DNA of 64,000 bases from Malaciobacter mytili LMG 24559. GTDB lineage: Bacteria > Campylobacterota > Campylobacteria > Campylobacterales > Arcobacteraceae. This document shows, one piece after another, positions 51,549 to 60,881 of this stretch (position 1 is the first letter of the stretch; every line of letters starts with the position of its first letter). The stretch is taken from NCBI RefSeq assembly GCF_003346775.1, contig NZ_CP031219.1:496001-560000 (forward strand), read 5' to 3'. The translations under genes were made by a program, and so were the position numbers. The notes beneath the pieces were generated by a model that was not told the DNA's origin, searched no databases, and saw only the letters and a program-made list of their open reading frames with translations.

Positions 51549-52415
51549 ATGGATTTAAAGAACTTATTTAGCAAAATATCATTTGATAGAAAAAAAGAGC
51601 AACCCTCAATGAAAGATGCTCCTTCACACTGGATTAAATGTCCAGAATGTAATGCTTTAATGTTTTTTAAAGAGGTAGAGAATCAAGAAAATATTTGCCC
51701 AAAATGTAATTTTCATATGAGAATTGGTGCGAAAAGAAGAATAGAAATTCTAGCAGATAAGGACTCTTTTGTAGAATATGATGCTGATTTAAGGCCTGTA
51801 GATCCATTAAACTTTGTTGATAAAAAATCTTATAAAAAGAAGATTGAGGAAGCTGAAAGTAAAACAGGTAGAACTTCTGCTGTTATAAGTGGAGAATGTA
51901 CAATTAACTCAAAACCAGTTCAAATTGTAGTATTTGATTTTGCTTTTATGGGTGGAAGTTTAGGTTCTGTTGAAGGTGAAAAAATTGTAAGAGCTGTAAA
52001 TAGAGCTATGGAAAAGCATCAAGGATTAATTATTATTTCTGCTTCTGGTGGAGCTAGAATGCAAGAATCAACTTTTTCTTTAATGCAAATGGCAAAAACA
52101 TCAGCAGCCCTTAAAAAAATGGATGCTTTAGGACTTCCATATATCTCAGTTTTAACTGACCCTACTATGGGAGGAGTATCTGCTTCTTTTGCTTTCTTAG
52201 GTGATATAATTATTGCAGAACCTGGAGCACTTATAGGATTTGCTGGACAAAGAGTTATTAAACAAACTATTGGTGCAGATTTACCAGAAGGATTCCAAAG
52301 AGCTGAATTCTTACTTGAAAAAGGTTCAATTGATATGGTTGTTAATAGAACAAAATTAAAACAAACACTTGGTGATTTATTAACTATGTTCTATAAAAAC
52401 GACCAAGTTAGCTAA
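51549..52415 (+). CDS. accD: Acetyl-CoA carboxylase carboxyltransferase beta subunit
   Basis: 288 residues. N-terminal zinc ribbon CPECNAL and CPKCNFHM (about 30-55), then the crotonase-like carboxyltransferase core: VFDFAFMGGSLGSVEGEK, SASGGARMQES and DPTMGGVSASFAFLGDI. Makes malonyl-CoA together with AccA and biotinylated AccB/AccC elsewhere. The stop overlaps thiE by one base. Confidence 0.97.
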   Translation: MDLKNLFSKISFDRKKEQPSMKDAPSHWIKCPECNALMFFKEVENQENICPKCNFHMRIGAKRRIEILADKDSFVEYDADLRPVDPLNFVDKKSYKKKIEEAESKTGRTSAVISGECTINSKPVQIVVFDFAFMGGSLGSVEGEKIVRAVNRAMEKHQGLIIISASGGARMQESTFSLMQMAKTSAALKKMDALGLPYISVLTDPTMGGVSASFAFLGDIIIAEPGALIGFAGQRVIKQTIGADLPEGFQRAEFLLEKGSIDMVVNRTKLKQTLGDLLTMFYKNDQVS

Positions 52416-53020
52416 TGAAAACTAAATTAAAAGAGCTTTTATCTTTAAAAGACTCTTTTAATAACTTATATGCATTATGTGATTTTCAAACTCTTCAAAA
52501 TAAAAATATAAGCTTAGATGATTTTATACAAATTTGTATAAAGAAAAATGCAAAAATTGTGCAATATAGAGATAAAATAAATAGTGATTCTATTCAAATA
52601 CAAAACCTTAAATATTTAAAAACTAAGTTAGATATACCAATTATTATAAATGATAAAATTGATTTAATACAGTATGCAGATGGTTTACACTTAGGACAAG
52701 AAGATTTTTTAAAATTTCATACAAATAAAAAAATAGCTATAAAATTAATAAGAACAAAAATAAAAGATAAACTTTTAGGTTTATCAACTCATAATGAAGT
52801 TGAAATACTTGAATCAAATGAACTTGATTTGGATATGATAGGGCTTGGTGCATATAAAGGAACAAATACAAAAGATGTTTCCACTATTTTAGGAGATAAA
52901 ATTTCATATTTAGCAAAAATTTCAAAACATCCTGTTTGTGCCATAGGTGGCGTTAAGTGTGAAGATAAAATTAGTAATGTAAGATTTAATGTGGTAGGAA
53001 GTGCTTTATATGAAGATTAA
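52415..53020 (+). CDS. thiE: Thiamine-phosphate synthase family protein (ThiE/TenI)
   Basis: 201 residues. YALCDF at the N-terminus, VQYRDK (about 50-55), IIINDKIDLIQYADGLHLGQED (about 76-97) and CAIGGV near the C-terminus are ThiE/TenI features. The core TSTK-like segment appears as GAYKGTNTKD. It could be the true synthase or a TenI-type paralogue. Translationally coupled to accD. Confidence 0.83.
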   Translation: MKTKLKELLSLKDSFNNLYALCDFQTLQNKNISLDDFIQICIKKNAKIVQYRDKINSDSIQIQNLKYLKTKLDIPIIINDKIDLIQYADGLHLGQEDFLKFHTNKKIAIKLIRTKIKDKLLGLSTHNEVEILESNELDLDMIGLGAYKGTNTKDVSTILGDKISYLAKISKHPVCAIGGVKCEDKISNVRFNVVGSALYED

Positions 53021-53471
53021 TGTTTATTCCATAATGAAACCTTCAAATGATGAATTTGAAACTTTAGCAAAAGAATTTATAAAAATGAGTTCAAAATATG
53101 CTAAAGTAGAGATGCACTATATTTTTAATAAAAAAATAGCTAAAGCACAAACAGTAAATGAAATAGAAGCACAAAAATCATATAGTGAGACTTATGAAGC
53201 ATTTATTAAACCTACTTCTTATAATATAGCATTGGATGTTTTAGGTAAAAAAGTAGATAGCTTTAAATTTGCCAAATATTTTGATAATAGTGCAGAAGTT
53301 AATTTTTTTATTGGTGGAGCTTATGGCTTTGAGCGAGAGTTTTTAAAAAAATGTGATGCAATTTTAAGTTTAAGTGAACTAACAATGGCTCATAAAGTAG
53401 CCAATATAGTTCTATTAGAACAGATTTTTAGAGGCCTATGCATAAAAAACAATCACCCTTATCATAAATAA
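53010..53471 (+). CDS. rlmH: 23S rRNA (pseudouridine1915-N3)-methyltransferase RlmH
   Basis: 153 residues from ATG 53010 (MKINVYSIMKPSNDEF), overlapping thiE by 11 bases; GTG 53001 is possible but less well spaced from AGGAA. SPOUT-fold signatures: FFIGGAYGFEREFLKKCDAILSLSELTMAHKVA in the last third, with the SAM knot. Methylates helix 69 of the ribosome. Confidence 0.95.
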   Translation: MKINVYSIMKPSNDEFETLAKEFIKMSSKYAKVEMHYIFNKKIAKAQTVNEIEAQKSYSETYEAFIKPTSYNIALDVLGKKVDSFKFAKYFDNSAEVNFFIGGAYGFEREFLKKCDAILSLSELTMAHKVANIVLLEQIFRGLCIKNNHPYHK

Positions 53472-53519
53472 TTTATTAAAAATTTTGTATAATATTCAAA
53501 TTTTTAATAAGGGATGAGA

Positions 53520-53876
53520 GTGGCTAACGCAAAACAAATTGAAGAATTAAAAGAGGCTTTAGTTGTAAGAAAAGCACTTATTACAAAAAATATTGAGGGT
53601 AGTAGAGAGAGTATTGATTCTTTAAAAAATTCTGAGTGCAAAGATGATTATGATTTTGCAGAGGTTTCAAGTGATAGTTTTAAAGAAGGGATTATCGCTA
53701 ATCAACAAATTAAAGAGTTAAAAGAGATTGAAGACGCCTTAAAAAGAATAGAAAAAGGTAAATATGGTATTTGTGAAATGTGTGATGAGTCTATTGCTAT
53801 AGGAAGACTTAGAGCAAAACCTTTCGCAAAGTTTTGTACACCTTGTAGAGAAATATATGAGGTAGAACAACAATAA
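53520..53876 (+). CDS. dksA: DksA/TraR-family zinc-finger protein
   Basis: 118 residues from GTG 53520 (VANAKQIEEL); AAGGG lies 7 bases upstream, whereas ATG 53514 would touch it. A coiled-coil N-terminus (5-70) is followed by ALKRIEKGKYGICEMCDESIAIGRL and CTPCREI, the four-Cys zinc finger of DksA. Binds the RNA-polymerase secondary channel to modulate stringent-response promoters. The order dksA, membrane protein, dus matches what I remember from Campylobacter. Confidence 0.92.
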   Translation: MANAKQIEELKEALVVRKALITKNIEGSRESIDSLKNSECKDDYDFAEVSSDSFKEGIIANQQIKELKEIEDALKRIEKGKYGICEMCDESIAIGRLRAKPFAKFCTPCREIYEVEQQ

Positions 53877-53886
53877 AGGATAAGTT

Positions 53887-54903
53887 GTGGGACTTAAAAA
53901 ATATATATTATTTTCAATTTTATTAATAGTTTTAGTTTTTGGTTATGTTTTTAGTATTGAAGCAGGTGAATATAAGGTTACTGTTTTAGATATTTCAATT
54001 ACACTACCAGTTGCAATATGGGTTATTTTACCATTATTAATACTTTTTATTGGAAGTGTAGCTCATATAATGTTTTATGGTTTTAAAAGTTATTTAAAAT
54101 ATAGATCAATAACTAAAGATGAAGAGAATATTTCTGAGAGTATTAAATCATATCTTTTACAAAAAAGTGATAAAACTACTTATAAAACTAAAGCGTTTAA
54201 AGATATTTCAAATATTTTATCTCAAATTAATTTTGATGTAAAAGATAATGCTTTTACAACTTCAAATGAAGAGATAAATAAAATAGTTTCACAAATCAAA
54301 GATATTAAATCAGGTATTTATGTACAAGATAAGAGTTTAAAACTAGAACCAAATTCTTCATTAGCTCACAAAAACCTATTAAATAGATTAAATAGTGAAA
54401 TAGACTTTTGTTTAGAAGTTATAAAAAAACCAATGAATTATTCAAGTGATGCATTAAAATTAGCTTTTTTAAATATTGTTGAACAAAAAAGTATGACAAC
54501 TGTTAAAAAACTTTATGAAAATGTATCTTTAGATAAAGAAATGGCAGAAAAACTTTTTGAAAAAAGTGCTAAAAACCCTGAATTTTCGCTTTCAAATGAA
54601 GAAATTATTAAGATTACTAAGAATTTAGATTATGATAAATTAGATTATATTAATTTAGCAAAATTATTTAAAAATAGTTTTACTCCTGATGATTTAATTT
54701 CACTATTTGAAGAACTTTCAAAAGAAGTAGAAAGTAGTGTTGATGCTTATTTTTATATTCTTTTTGAATTTGAAATGATTGATAGAATTAGAGAATTATT
54801 AACTACTTATACAAATGATGATTTTCCAGCATTTAGAGCACTAATCCAGTTAAAAGATTCTGGAAAACACTACTCTTTAGAAAGTCTTTGTTACAAAAAC
54901 TAA
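53887..54903 (+). CDS. Two-helix membrane protein with large cytoplasmic domain, function unknown
   Basis: 338 residues from GTG 53887. Two transmembrane helices (about 5-23 and 41-65) and a long helical cytoplasmic region (80-338) without recognisable catalytic motifs. It corresponds by position to the uncharacterised membrane protein between dksA and dus in Campylobacter. The stop overlaps the dus ATG by one base (TAATG), so expression is coupled. Confidence 0.8.
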   Translation: MGLKKYILFSILLIVLVFGYVFSIEAGEYKVTVLDISITLPVAIWVILPLLILFIGSVAHIMFYGFKSYLKYRSITKDEENISESIKSYLLQKSDKTTYKTKAFKDISNILSQINFDVKDNAFTTSNEEINKIVSQIKDIKSGIYVQDKSLKLEPNSSLAHKNLLNRLNSEIDFCLEVIKKPMNYSSDALKLAFLNIVEQKSMTTVKKLYENVSLDKEMAEKLFEKSAKNPEFSLSNEEIIKITKNLDYDKLDYINLAKLFKNSFTPDDLISLFEELSKEVESSVDAYFYILFEFEMIDRIRELLTTYTNDDFPAFRALIQLKDSGKHYSLESLCYKN

Positions 54904-55835
54904 TGGAAAAAAAGATTGATTTTAGCCAACCCTTAATGGTGTTGGCTCCCCTTGCTGGATACACTGATTTACCTTTTAGAAGTGTTGTTAAAAAATTTGG
55001 TGCTGATATAACAATTTCTGAAATGATTTCTTCAAATGCTTTAGTATATAAGTCTGAAAAGACTTTAAAAATGATTGAAAAATCGCCTAGTGAAGATCCC
55101 TATATTGTTCAAATTGCTGGAAATAAACCTGAACTTGTAAGAGATGCAGTTTTAATTTTAAATGAAATAGATGGAATTGATGGGATTGATTTAAACTGTG
55201 GATGTCCTGCTCCAAAAGTTTTTAATCATGGTTCAGGTTCTAATTTACTCGGGGATTTAAAAAAACTTGAAGAGATTTTAAGTACAGTAAAAAAATATAA
55301 TAAAAAGCAATATACAACTGCAAAAGTTAGGCTTGGAGTTAATGAAAAAATTCCAGTTGAAATTGGAAAGGCAGTTGAAGCTTGTGGAGTTGATTTTGTT
55401 TCTGTTCATGGAAGAACAAGAGCAGGAAAATATAAAGCTCCTGTTGATTATGATGCTATTAAATTAATGAAAGAATCTATTAAAATTCCTGTTATTGCAA
55501 ATGGTGATATTAAAGACTATGCTAAAGCAAAAGAGGTTTTAGAATATACTAAAGCAAATGGAGTTATGATAGGTAGAGGTGCTATTGGTAAACCTTGGGT
55601 TTTCTATCAATTAAAACATGGGGTAGAAGATATAAGTGAAGAGATAAAAAAAGAGATTATTTTAGAACATTATGATGCTGTTATTAGATTTCATGGAGAA
55701 CATGGCGCAGTTATGTTTAGAAAATTACTTCATTCTTACTCTAAAGGCTACAGAGGTGCTAATGAATTTAGAGATGTGGTTAATAGAGTTTCTGATATAC
55801 ATATTATGAGAGATTTAATCGAAAGCTTTTTTTAA
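54903..55835 (+). CDS. dus: tRNA-dihydrouridine synthase
   Basis: 310 residues from ATG 54903 (MEKKIDFSQPLMVLAPLAGY); an in-frame TTG at 54888 is less likely given the TAATG overlap. FMN-binding barrel signatures: LAPLAGYTDLPFR, the catalytic-Cys region DLNCGCPAPKVFNHGSGSNL (about 98-117), VSVHGRTRAGKY and MIGRGAIGKPW. Reduces uridines in the tRNA D-loop. DusB-like by motif. Confidence 0.95.
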   Translation: MEKKIDFSQPLMVLAPLAGYTDLPFRSVVKKFGADITISEMISSNALVYKSEKTLKMIEKSPSEDPYIVQIAGNKPELVRDAVLILNEIDGIDGIDLNCGCPAPKVFNHGSGSNLLGDLKKLEEILSTVKKYNKKQYTTAKVRLGVNEKIPVEIGKAVEACGVDFVSVHGRTRAGKYKAPVDYDAIKLMKESIKIPVIANGDIKDYAKAKEVLEYTKANGVMIGRGAIGKPWVFYQLKHGVEDISEEIKKEIILEHYDAVIRFHGEHGAVMFRKLLHSYSKGYRGANEFRDVVNRVSDIHIMRDLIESFF

Positions 55836-55890
55836 TGAATTTTAAACAGATATTTAGATAAAATATTTTACTTTTAGAAAAAGGAAATAT

Positions 55891-56700
55891 TTGTCTGAAT
55901 ATTATTATGAATTAACAATTAATCCCCAAAATAATTATGAACTATTTTTAGAACTATTATCAGCTTTAACAAATGAAGCTATTGAAGAGTGTGAAGATGG
56001 CACTTTAATAGCAAGAAGTGAAGAGGATTTAAGTGATGTTGAATTTGGTATTTTAGAATTTGCTAAAAGATTAAATATAAACTGCACTACTACTTGTATA
56101 AAAAAAGAAAATCAAGACTGGATTGAAAATTATAAAAAAAGTGTAAAATCAGTAGAGGTTGGAAGCTTTTTTATTAGACCTTCATGGGAAGAAAAAAAAG
56201 AAGATAAAATTGATATTATTATTGATCCTGCTTTATCTTTTGGTTCTGGTCACCATGAAACAACTTCTTCTTGTATATTAGCAATTGATCAATTTGTAAA
56301 AAAAGATAATGAAGTTCTAGATGTTGGGTGTGGAAGTGGTATTTTATCAATAGCTGCTGCTAAACTTGGTTGTGGTGTTGATATTTGTGATACAGACGAA
56401 GTTTGTATAAATGATACAATAGAAAATTTTAAATTAAATAATGCTACTTTTAATAATAGCTGGATTGGCTCAGCAAATAAAGCAACAAAACAGTATGATG
56501 TGGTAATTGCAAATATTGTTGCTGATGTTTTAGTAATGATTCATAAAGATTTAAAAAAATGCTTAAAAGATGGTGGTATTTTAATAGTATCAGGAATTTT
56601 AGATAAACATCTTGATAGGGTATTATCAAAATTTAAAGATTTAAAAGAGTTGGAAGTTATTCATAAAAATGAATGGGTAACTGTAGTATTCTCTAAATAA
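55891..56700 (+). CDS. prmA: Ribosomal protein L11 methyltransferase
   Basis: 269 residues from a TTG start with AAGGAAA 5 bases upstream. An N-terminal substrate-recognition domain (1-100), then a SAM-dependent methyltransferase core: DPALSFGSGHHETTSSCI (about 113-130), VLDVGCGSGILSIAAAKLG and VIANIVADVLVMI with the NIL-like motif. Trimethylates L11. Followed 17 bases later by ftsH, an order shared with Campylobacter. Confidence 0.95.
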   Translation: MSEYYYELTINPQNNYELFLELLSALTNEAIEECEDGTLIARSEEDLSDVEFGILEFAKRLNINCTTTCIKKENQDWIENYKKSVKSVEVGSFFIRPSWEEKKEDKIDIIIDPALSFGSGHHETTSSCILAIDQFVKKDNEVLDVGCGSGILSIAAAKLGCGVDICDTDEVCINDTIENFKLNNATFNNSWIGSANKATKQYDVVIANIVADVLVMIHKDLKKCLKDGGILIVSGILDKHLDRVLSKFKDLKELEVIHKNEWVTVVFSK

Positions 56701-56717
56701 TAAAGGAGTTTTATTTT

Positions 56718-58778
56718 ATGTCAAAGAAACAACAGAATAACAATGATAATGGAAAAGGTAATAACTTTTTTAATAATAATCCATTATTAGTTTTTGTTCT
56801 ATTTTCTGTAATTACAATTTTTGCTTTTAAAGCAATCTTTCCTGAAGGAGAGATGGGAAGTAGTTCAAATTCTAATATCGCAGCTTATGGGAAAACAAAA
56901 AATAAAACAGTTGCATATTCTGAATTAAAACAATTAATTGCAAATGCACAGATTGAATATGTAGGTATTGGAAATACTCAAATAAAAGCTGTTTCAAAAG
57001 CATCAAGTGGTGAAATTACTACTTATACTGCAAGAAGAGTAATTCCTGATGATACACTAATTCCTCTTTTAGAAAAAAGTAAAATTGGTTATGGTGGAAT
57101 TAATGAAGAAAATCTTTTAGCAGATATTCTTTTTGGATGGGTTTTACCTATTTTTATCTTTTTTGCAATTTGGATGTTCCTAGCTAGAAGAATGTCAAAG
57201 TCTATGGGTGGAGGTTCAGGAGGTATTCTTGGAATAGGAAGCTCTAAAAAGATGATTAATTCTGAAAAGCCAAAAGTTAAATTTGATGATATGGCTGGAA
57301 ATAAGGAAGCAAAAGAAGAAGTTCAAGAAGTAGTTGATTTTTTAAGTAATCCTGATAGATATGTAAAACTTGGAGCTCAAATTCCAAAAGGTGTTTTATT
57401 AGTAGGACCTCCAGGTACAGGTAAAACTTTACTTGCAAAAGCAGTTGCTGGTGAAGCAGATGTTCAGTTCTTATCAGTTTCTGGTTCATCTTTTATTGAG
57501 ATGTTTGTGGGAGTAGGTGCTAGTAGAGTAAGAGACTTATTTGAACAAGCAAAAAAAGTAGCTCCTGCTATTATTTTTATTGATGAGATTGATGCAATTG
57601 GAAAAAGTAGAGCAAGTGGTGGACCAATGGGTGGTAATGATGAAAGGGAACAAACTTTAAATCAATTACTTGCTGAAATGGATGGTTTCTCAACTGAAGC
57701 AGCACCTGTTATTGTTTTAGCTGCAACAAATAGACCAGAAGTTCTAGACCCAGCACTACTAAGACCAGGAAGATTTGATAGACAAGTTTTAGTTGATAAA
57801 CCAGATTTTGAAGGTAGAGTTGAAATCTTAAAAGTTCATATTAAAGATGTAAAACTTGCAAAAGATGTTGATTTAGAAGAAGTTGCTAGAATGACTGCTG
57901 GACTTGCAGGGGCTGATTTAGCAAATATTGTAAATGAAGCAGCATTACTTGCTGGAAGGGCAAGTAAAGAGGAAGTTCAAGCTTGTGATTTTAAAGAATC
58001 AGTTGAAAGACAAATTGCTGGTTTAGAGAAAAAATCAAGAAGAATTTCACCAAAAGAGCGAAAAATTGTTGCTTATCATGAATCTGGACATGCTTTAATT
58101 GCTGAAATTACAAAAGGTGCTAAAAAAGTAAATAAAGTATCTATTGTTCCAAGAGGACTTGCTGCTTTAGGATATACTTTAAATACGCCAGAAGAAAATA
58201 AATATTTAATGCAAAAGCATGAATTAATAGCAGAAGTTGATACATTATTAGGTGGAAGAGCTGCTGAAGAGGTATTTATTGGTGAAATTAGTACTGGTGC
58301 AGGAAATGACCTAGAAAGAGCAACTGATATTGTAAAAGCTATGGCTTCTATGTATGGTATGAGTGATATTGCTGGTCTTATGGTTTTAGAAAGAAGACAA
58401 AATCAATTTTTAGGTGGACAAACACATAAAGATTTTTCTGATGAGATGGCTAAAAATTTAGATGAACATGTTAAAAAAGTTCTAAATGAAAGATATGAAG
58501 TTGTAAAACAAGCTTTAAAAGATAATAATGATGCAATTGAAAAAATGACTGCTGAGTTATTGGAAATAGAAGTTATCACTGGTCAAAGAGTTAGAGAAAT
58601 TATTATTGAAAATGGTGGAAAAGTATTTGAAGAAGAAGATTTACATTCAGATGCAATTAAACCAGAAGATAAGACAACTACTCCAGTAGAAACTAGTGAA
58701 GACAACACTACTGAAGAAGAGAGTTTAGAAACAAATACTAATGAAACTTCTGAAGTTAAAGAAGAAAAAAGAGACTAA
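56718..58778 (+). CDS. ftsH: ATP-dependent zinc metalloprotease FtsH
   Basis: 686 residues. Transmembrane helices at about 24-42 and 140-160, a small periplasmic domain between them. AAA core: Walker A GPPGTGKTLLAKA, Walker B IIFIDEIDAIG, second region of homology ATNRPEVLDPALLRPGRFD. The protease motif HESGH (about 453-457) is a normal variant of HEXXH. The C-terminal ~40 residues are an acidic Thr/Glu-rich tail. Degrades membrane and regulatory proteins. Confidence 0.98.
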   Translation: MSKKQQNNNDNGKGNNFFNNNPLLVFVLFSVITIFAFKAIFPEGEMGSSSNSNIAAYGKTKNKTVAYSELKQLIANAQIEYVGIGNTQIKAVSKASSGEITTYTARRVIPDDTLIPLLEKSKIGYGGINEENLLADILFGWVLPIFIFFAIWMFLARRMSKSMGGGSGGILGIGSSKKMINSEKPKVKFDDMAGNKEAKEEVQEVVDFLSNPDRYVKLGAQIPKGVLLVGPPGTGKTLLAKAVAGEADVQFLSVSGSSFIEMFVGVGASRVRDLFEQAKKVAPAIIFIDEIDAIGKSRASGGPMGGNDEREQTLNQLLAEMDGFSTEAAPVIVLAATNRPEVLDPALLRPGRFDRQVLVDKPDFEGRVEILKVHIKDVKLAKDVDLEEVARMTAGLAGADLANIVNEAALLAGRASKEEVQACDFKESVERQIAGLEKKSRRISPKERKIVAYHESGHALIAEITKGAKKVNKVSIVPRGLAALGYTLNTPEENKYLMQKHELIAEVDTLLGGRAAEEVFIGEISTGAGNDLERATDIVKAMASMYGMSDIAGLMVLERRQNQFLGGQTHKDFSDEMAKNLDEHVKKVLNERYEVVKQALKDNNDAIEKMTAELLEIEVITGQRVREIIIENGGKVFEEEDLHSDAIKPEDKTTTPVETSEDNTTEEESLETNTNETSEVKEEKRD

Positions 58779-58780
58779 AA

Positions 58781-59365
58781 ATGTTTGATAAATATATATT
58801 AAAGCAGGGGCAAAAAGTGGTTTTTTCACTTTTTGCTTTTGCTATTTTTTTTGGGTTAATTGATTTTGAATTTATTTCAACACTTCTTTTTTTGATTTTT
58901 ATTTTATCTTTATATATTTTTAGAAATAAAAAAATTAAAGTTGATAATGATGCTTTATTTATCTCACCTGTTAGTGGAAGAATTGAAGCAATAGATTTTA
59001 ATGATACTCACAAATTTATATATATTAATGTCTCTTTATTTGATGAGTCTTTTTTTATCTCTCCTGAAACCTCACAAATAGAAGTTATTGAACATAGAAA
59101 GGGACTAAATCTCTCTTTTGATGATAGAAAATCAAAAGATTTAAATGAAAAACTACATTTAAAAACTGAAAATTCACAACTTGAATTAATCTCATCTTTT
59201 TCTACAAATAATATTTCTACTTTACCACAAAAGAATTACCAAATTGGTCAATTTATCACTTTATTTACTCAAGGTGAAGTAATTATAAAAATAAAAAAAG
59301 ATTTTAATTTAGATTTAAAAATAGCAGATCGCCTAAAAATAGGACAAGTTTTACTAAAAAAATAA
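58781..59365 (+). CDS. Phosphatidylserine decarboxylase-like protein lacking the pyruvoyl-forming site
   Basis: 194 residues. Two N-terminal transmembrane helices (about 14-50), then a Psd-like beta domain: FISPVSGRIEAIDF, FIYINVSLFDESFFISPE and QIGQFITLFTQGEVIIKIKK. The C-terminal LGST/GGST motif, whose Ser becomes the pyruvoyl group in active Psd, is absent, and the end reads VIIKIKKDF. It is thus unlikely to be a decarboxylase by the usual mechanism. It follows ftsH by 2 bases, as the Psd-related gene does in Campylobacter. Confidence 0.75.
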   Translation: MFDKYILKQGQKVVFSLFAFAIFFGLIDFEFISTLLFLIFILSLYIFRNKKIKVDNDALFISPVSGRIEAIDFNDTHKFIYINVSLFDESFFISPETSQIEVIEHRKGLNLSFDDRKSKDLNEKLHLKTENSQLELISSFSTNNISTLPQKNYQIGQFITLFTQGEVIIKIKKDFNLDLKIADRLKIGQVLLKK

Positions 59366-59397
59366 ATAAAAAAATAATATATATTATTTTTTTATTT
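59364..59397. terminator. 17-base-arm all-A/T palindrome
   Basis: AAATAAAAAAATAATAT immediately followed by its exact reverse complement, just after the Psd-like stop. It could act as a bidirectional terminator or cruciform; low GC makes it a weak hairpin. Confidence 0.5.
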
Positions 59398-59443
59398 TTA
59401 TTTGTATATAATTCCTTAATAAAAAAAAAGGCATTATATATCT

Positions 59444-60880
59444 ATGAAAAAAATATTATTATTCTTAATCTTAAATTACTGTTTACTTTTTTCAAATTCA
59501 ATTATATTGAACTTAGATACGGCAATAGATATTGCACTAAAAAATAATGAACAAAAAAAGATTTCAAAACTAGCTTTTGAAATTGCTAATGCACAATATA
59601 ATCAAGCTTTAAGTGCCAATTATCCCACTTTAGATTTAGATTTTATAGCAACTAGAAGAGATGAAGCTATTAATATGAATATAAAAGGAGAAATTCCTTT
59701 ATCTGATGAAATTTCAAAAGGTATAATTTTTTCAAATGCTTTAAATCAAACAGGTAATGTAGCAATGGCTCAAAATATAGCAAATTCTGCATCTTTAAAT
59801 CAAAGTTTATCAATAGATTCAAATTTTGAACTAATAAATAGAGATAATTCTTTAATAAAATTAGAATTAAAATATCCAATTTATACGGGTGGAAAAATCC
59901 AATCTATAATAAATCAAGCAAAATTAAATAAACAAATAAAATCTCAAGAGATAAATTTACAAGATGATGAAATAATATTTTTAGTTAAACAGATATATTA
60001 TGGACATATTTTAGCAAAGCAGATTTATAAAACTATGCAAAACTCTTATATAAAAATGTTAGCTATAAAAGATTTAACAAAAAGACTTTATAAAAATGAA
60101 TCTTTAAATATTAAAAAAACAGATTTTTTAAAGACAAATATTACAGTTACTTTAATGAAAGTAAAACTTGAAGAATATAAATCAAATATACAACTAACTA
60201 AAAATGCTTTAAAAAATATTTTAGCAATTGATTATACAGATGATATAAAAATTATTGAAGATAGTCTTAGTATAGACAATTTAGATAATTATTTAAATAA
60301 AGATATAAATAGTTTATATAAAGAAGCTTTATTAAGTAATCCAATAACAAATAAAATAAATTTGGCTTTAAAAGTTCAAAATGAAAAAATACAAGAAGTA
60401 AAAAGTCAATATTTTCCTACTATTGCACTTTTTGCAAGTACTACAAAAATAAAAAGTAGTGAAACAAATGGTTTATATACTGATGAAAATAAAAATAATT
60501 GGTTAGTGGGAATAAATGCAAATATAAATATCTTTAGTGGTTTTAAAAATGAATATGAGATTTTAGAGCAAAAATTAAATAAAAAGAAGATGCAATCAAC
60601 TAAAAAACTTATTAATGACTCTATTATTTTAAATTTGCAAAATGCATTGGTTAAAAGTAATGAAATCTTTACTAGTATAAATAATTATAAACAAGCAAAC
60701 TTTGAAGCAATAACTCATAGAGATTTAAATTTAAAAGCTTATAAAATAGATATGGTTGATACTAAAGAGATGATTGAATCTCAAGTTATTCAAACAAAAA
60801 CTGAAGTATTATATTATAATTCATTATATGATTATATTATTTCAGAAGCTTTAATTGATAAATTACTAAGTAGAAAATAA
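59444..60880 (+). CDS. TolC-family outer-membrane channel protein
   Basis: 478 residues with a signal peptide (LFLILNYCLLFSNS). Two long helical repeats typical of outer-membrane efflux proteins: LNLDTAIDIALKNNEQ (about 22-37) and LKYPIYTGGKIQSIINQAKL, and the second-half NINIFSGFKNEYEILEQKL. Usually exports drugs, toxins or proteins with an inner-membrane pump, but no pump genes adjoin it here. Instead, a PhnD-like binding protein follows after one base. Confidence 0.88.
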   Translation: MKKILLFLILNYCLLFSNSIILNLDTAIDIALKNNEQKKISKLAFEIANAQYNQALSANYPTLDLDFIATRRDEAINMNIKGEIPLSDEISKGIIFSNALNQTGNVAMAQNIANSASLNQSLSIDSNFELINRDNSLIKLELKYPIYTGGKIQSIINQAKLNKQIKSQEINLQDDEIIFLVKQIYYGHILAKQIYKTMQNSYIKMLAIKDLTKRLYKNESLNIKKTDFLKTNITVTLMKVKLEEYKSNIQLTKNALKNILAIDYTDDIKIIEDSLSIDNLDNYLNKDINSLYKEALLSNPITNKINLALKVQNEKIQEVKSQYFPTIALFASTTKIKSSETNGLYTDENKNNWLVGINANINIFSGFKNEYEILEQKLNKKKMQSTKKLINDSIILNLQNALVKSNEIFTSINNYKQANFEAITHRDLNLKAYKIDMVDTKEMIESQVIQTKTEVLYYNSLYDYIISEALIDKLLSRK

Positions 60881-60881
60881 A

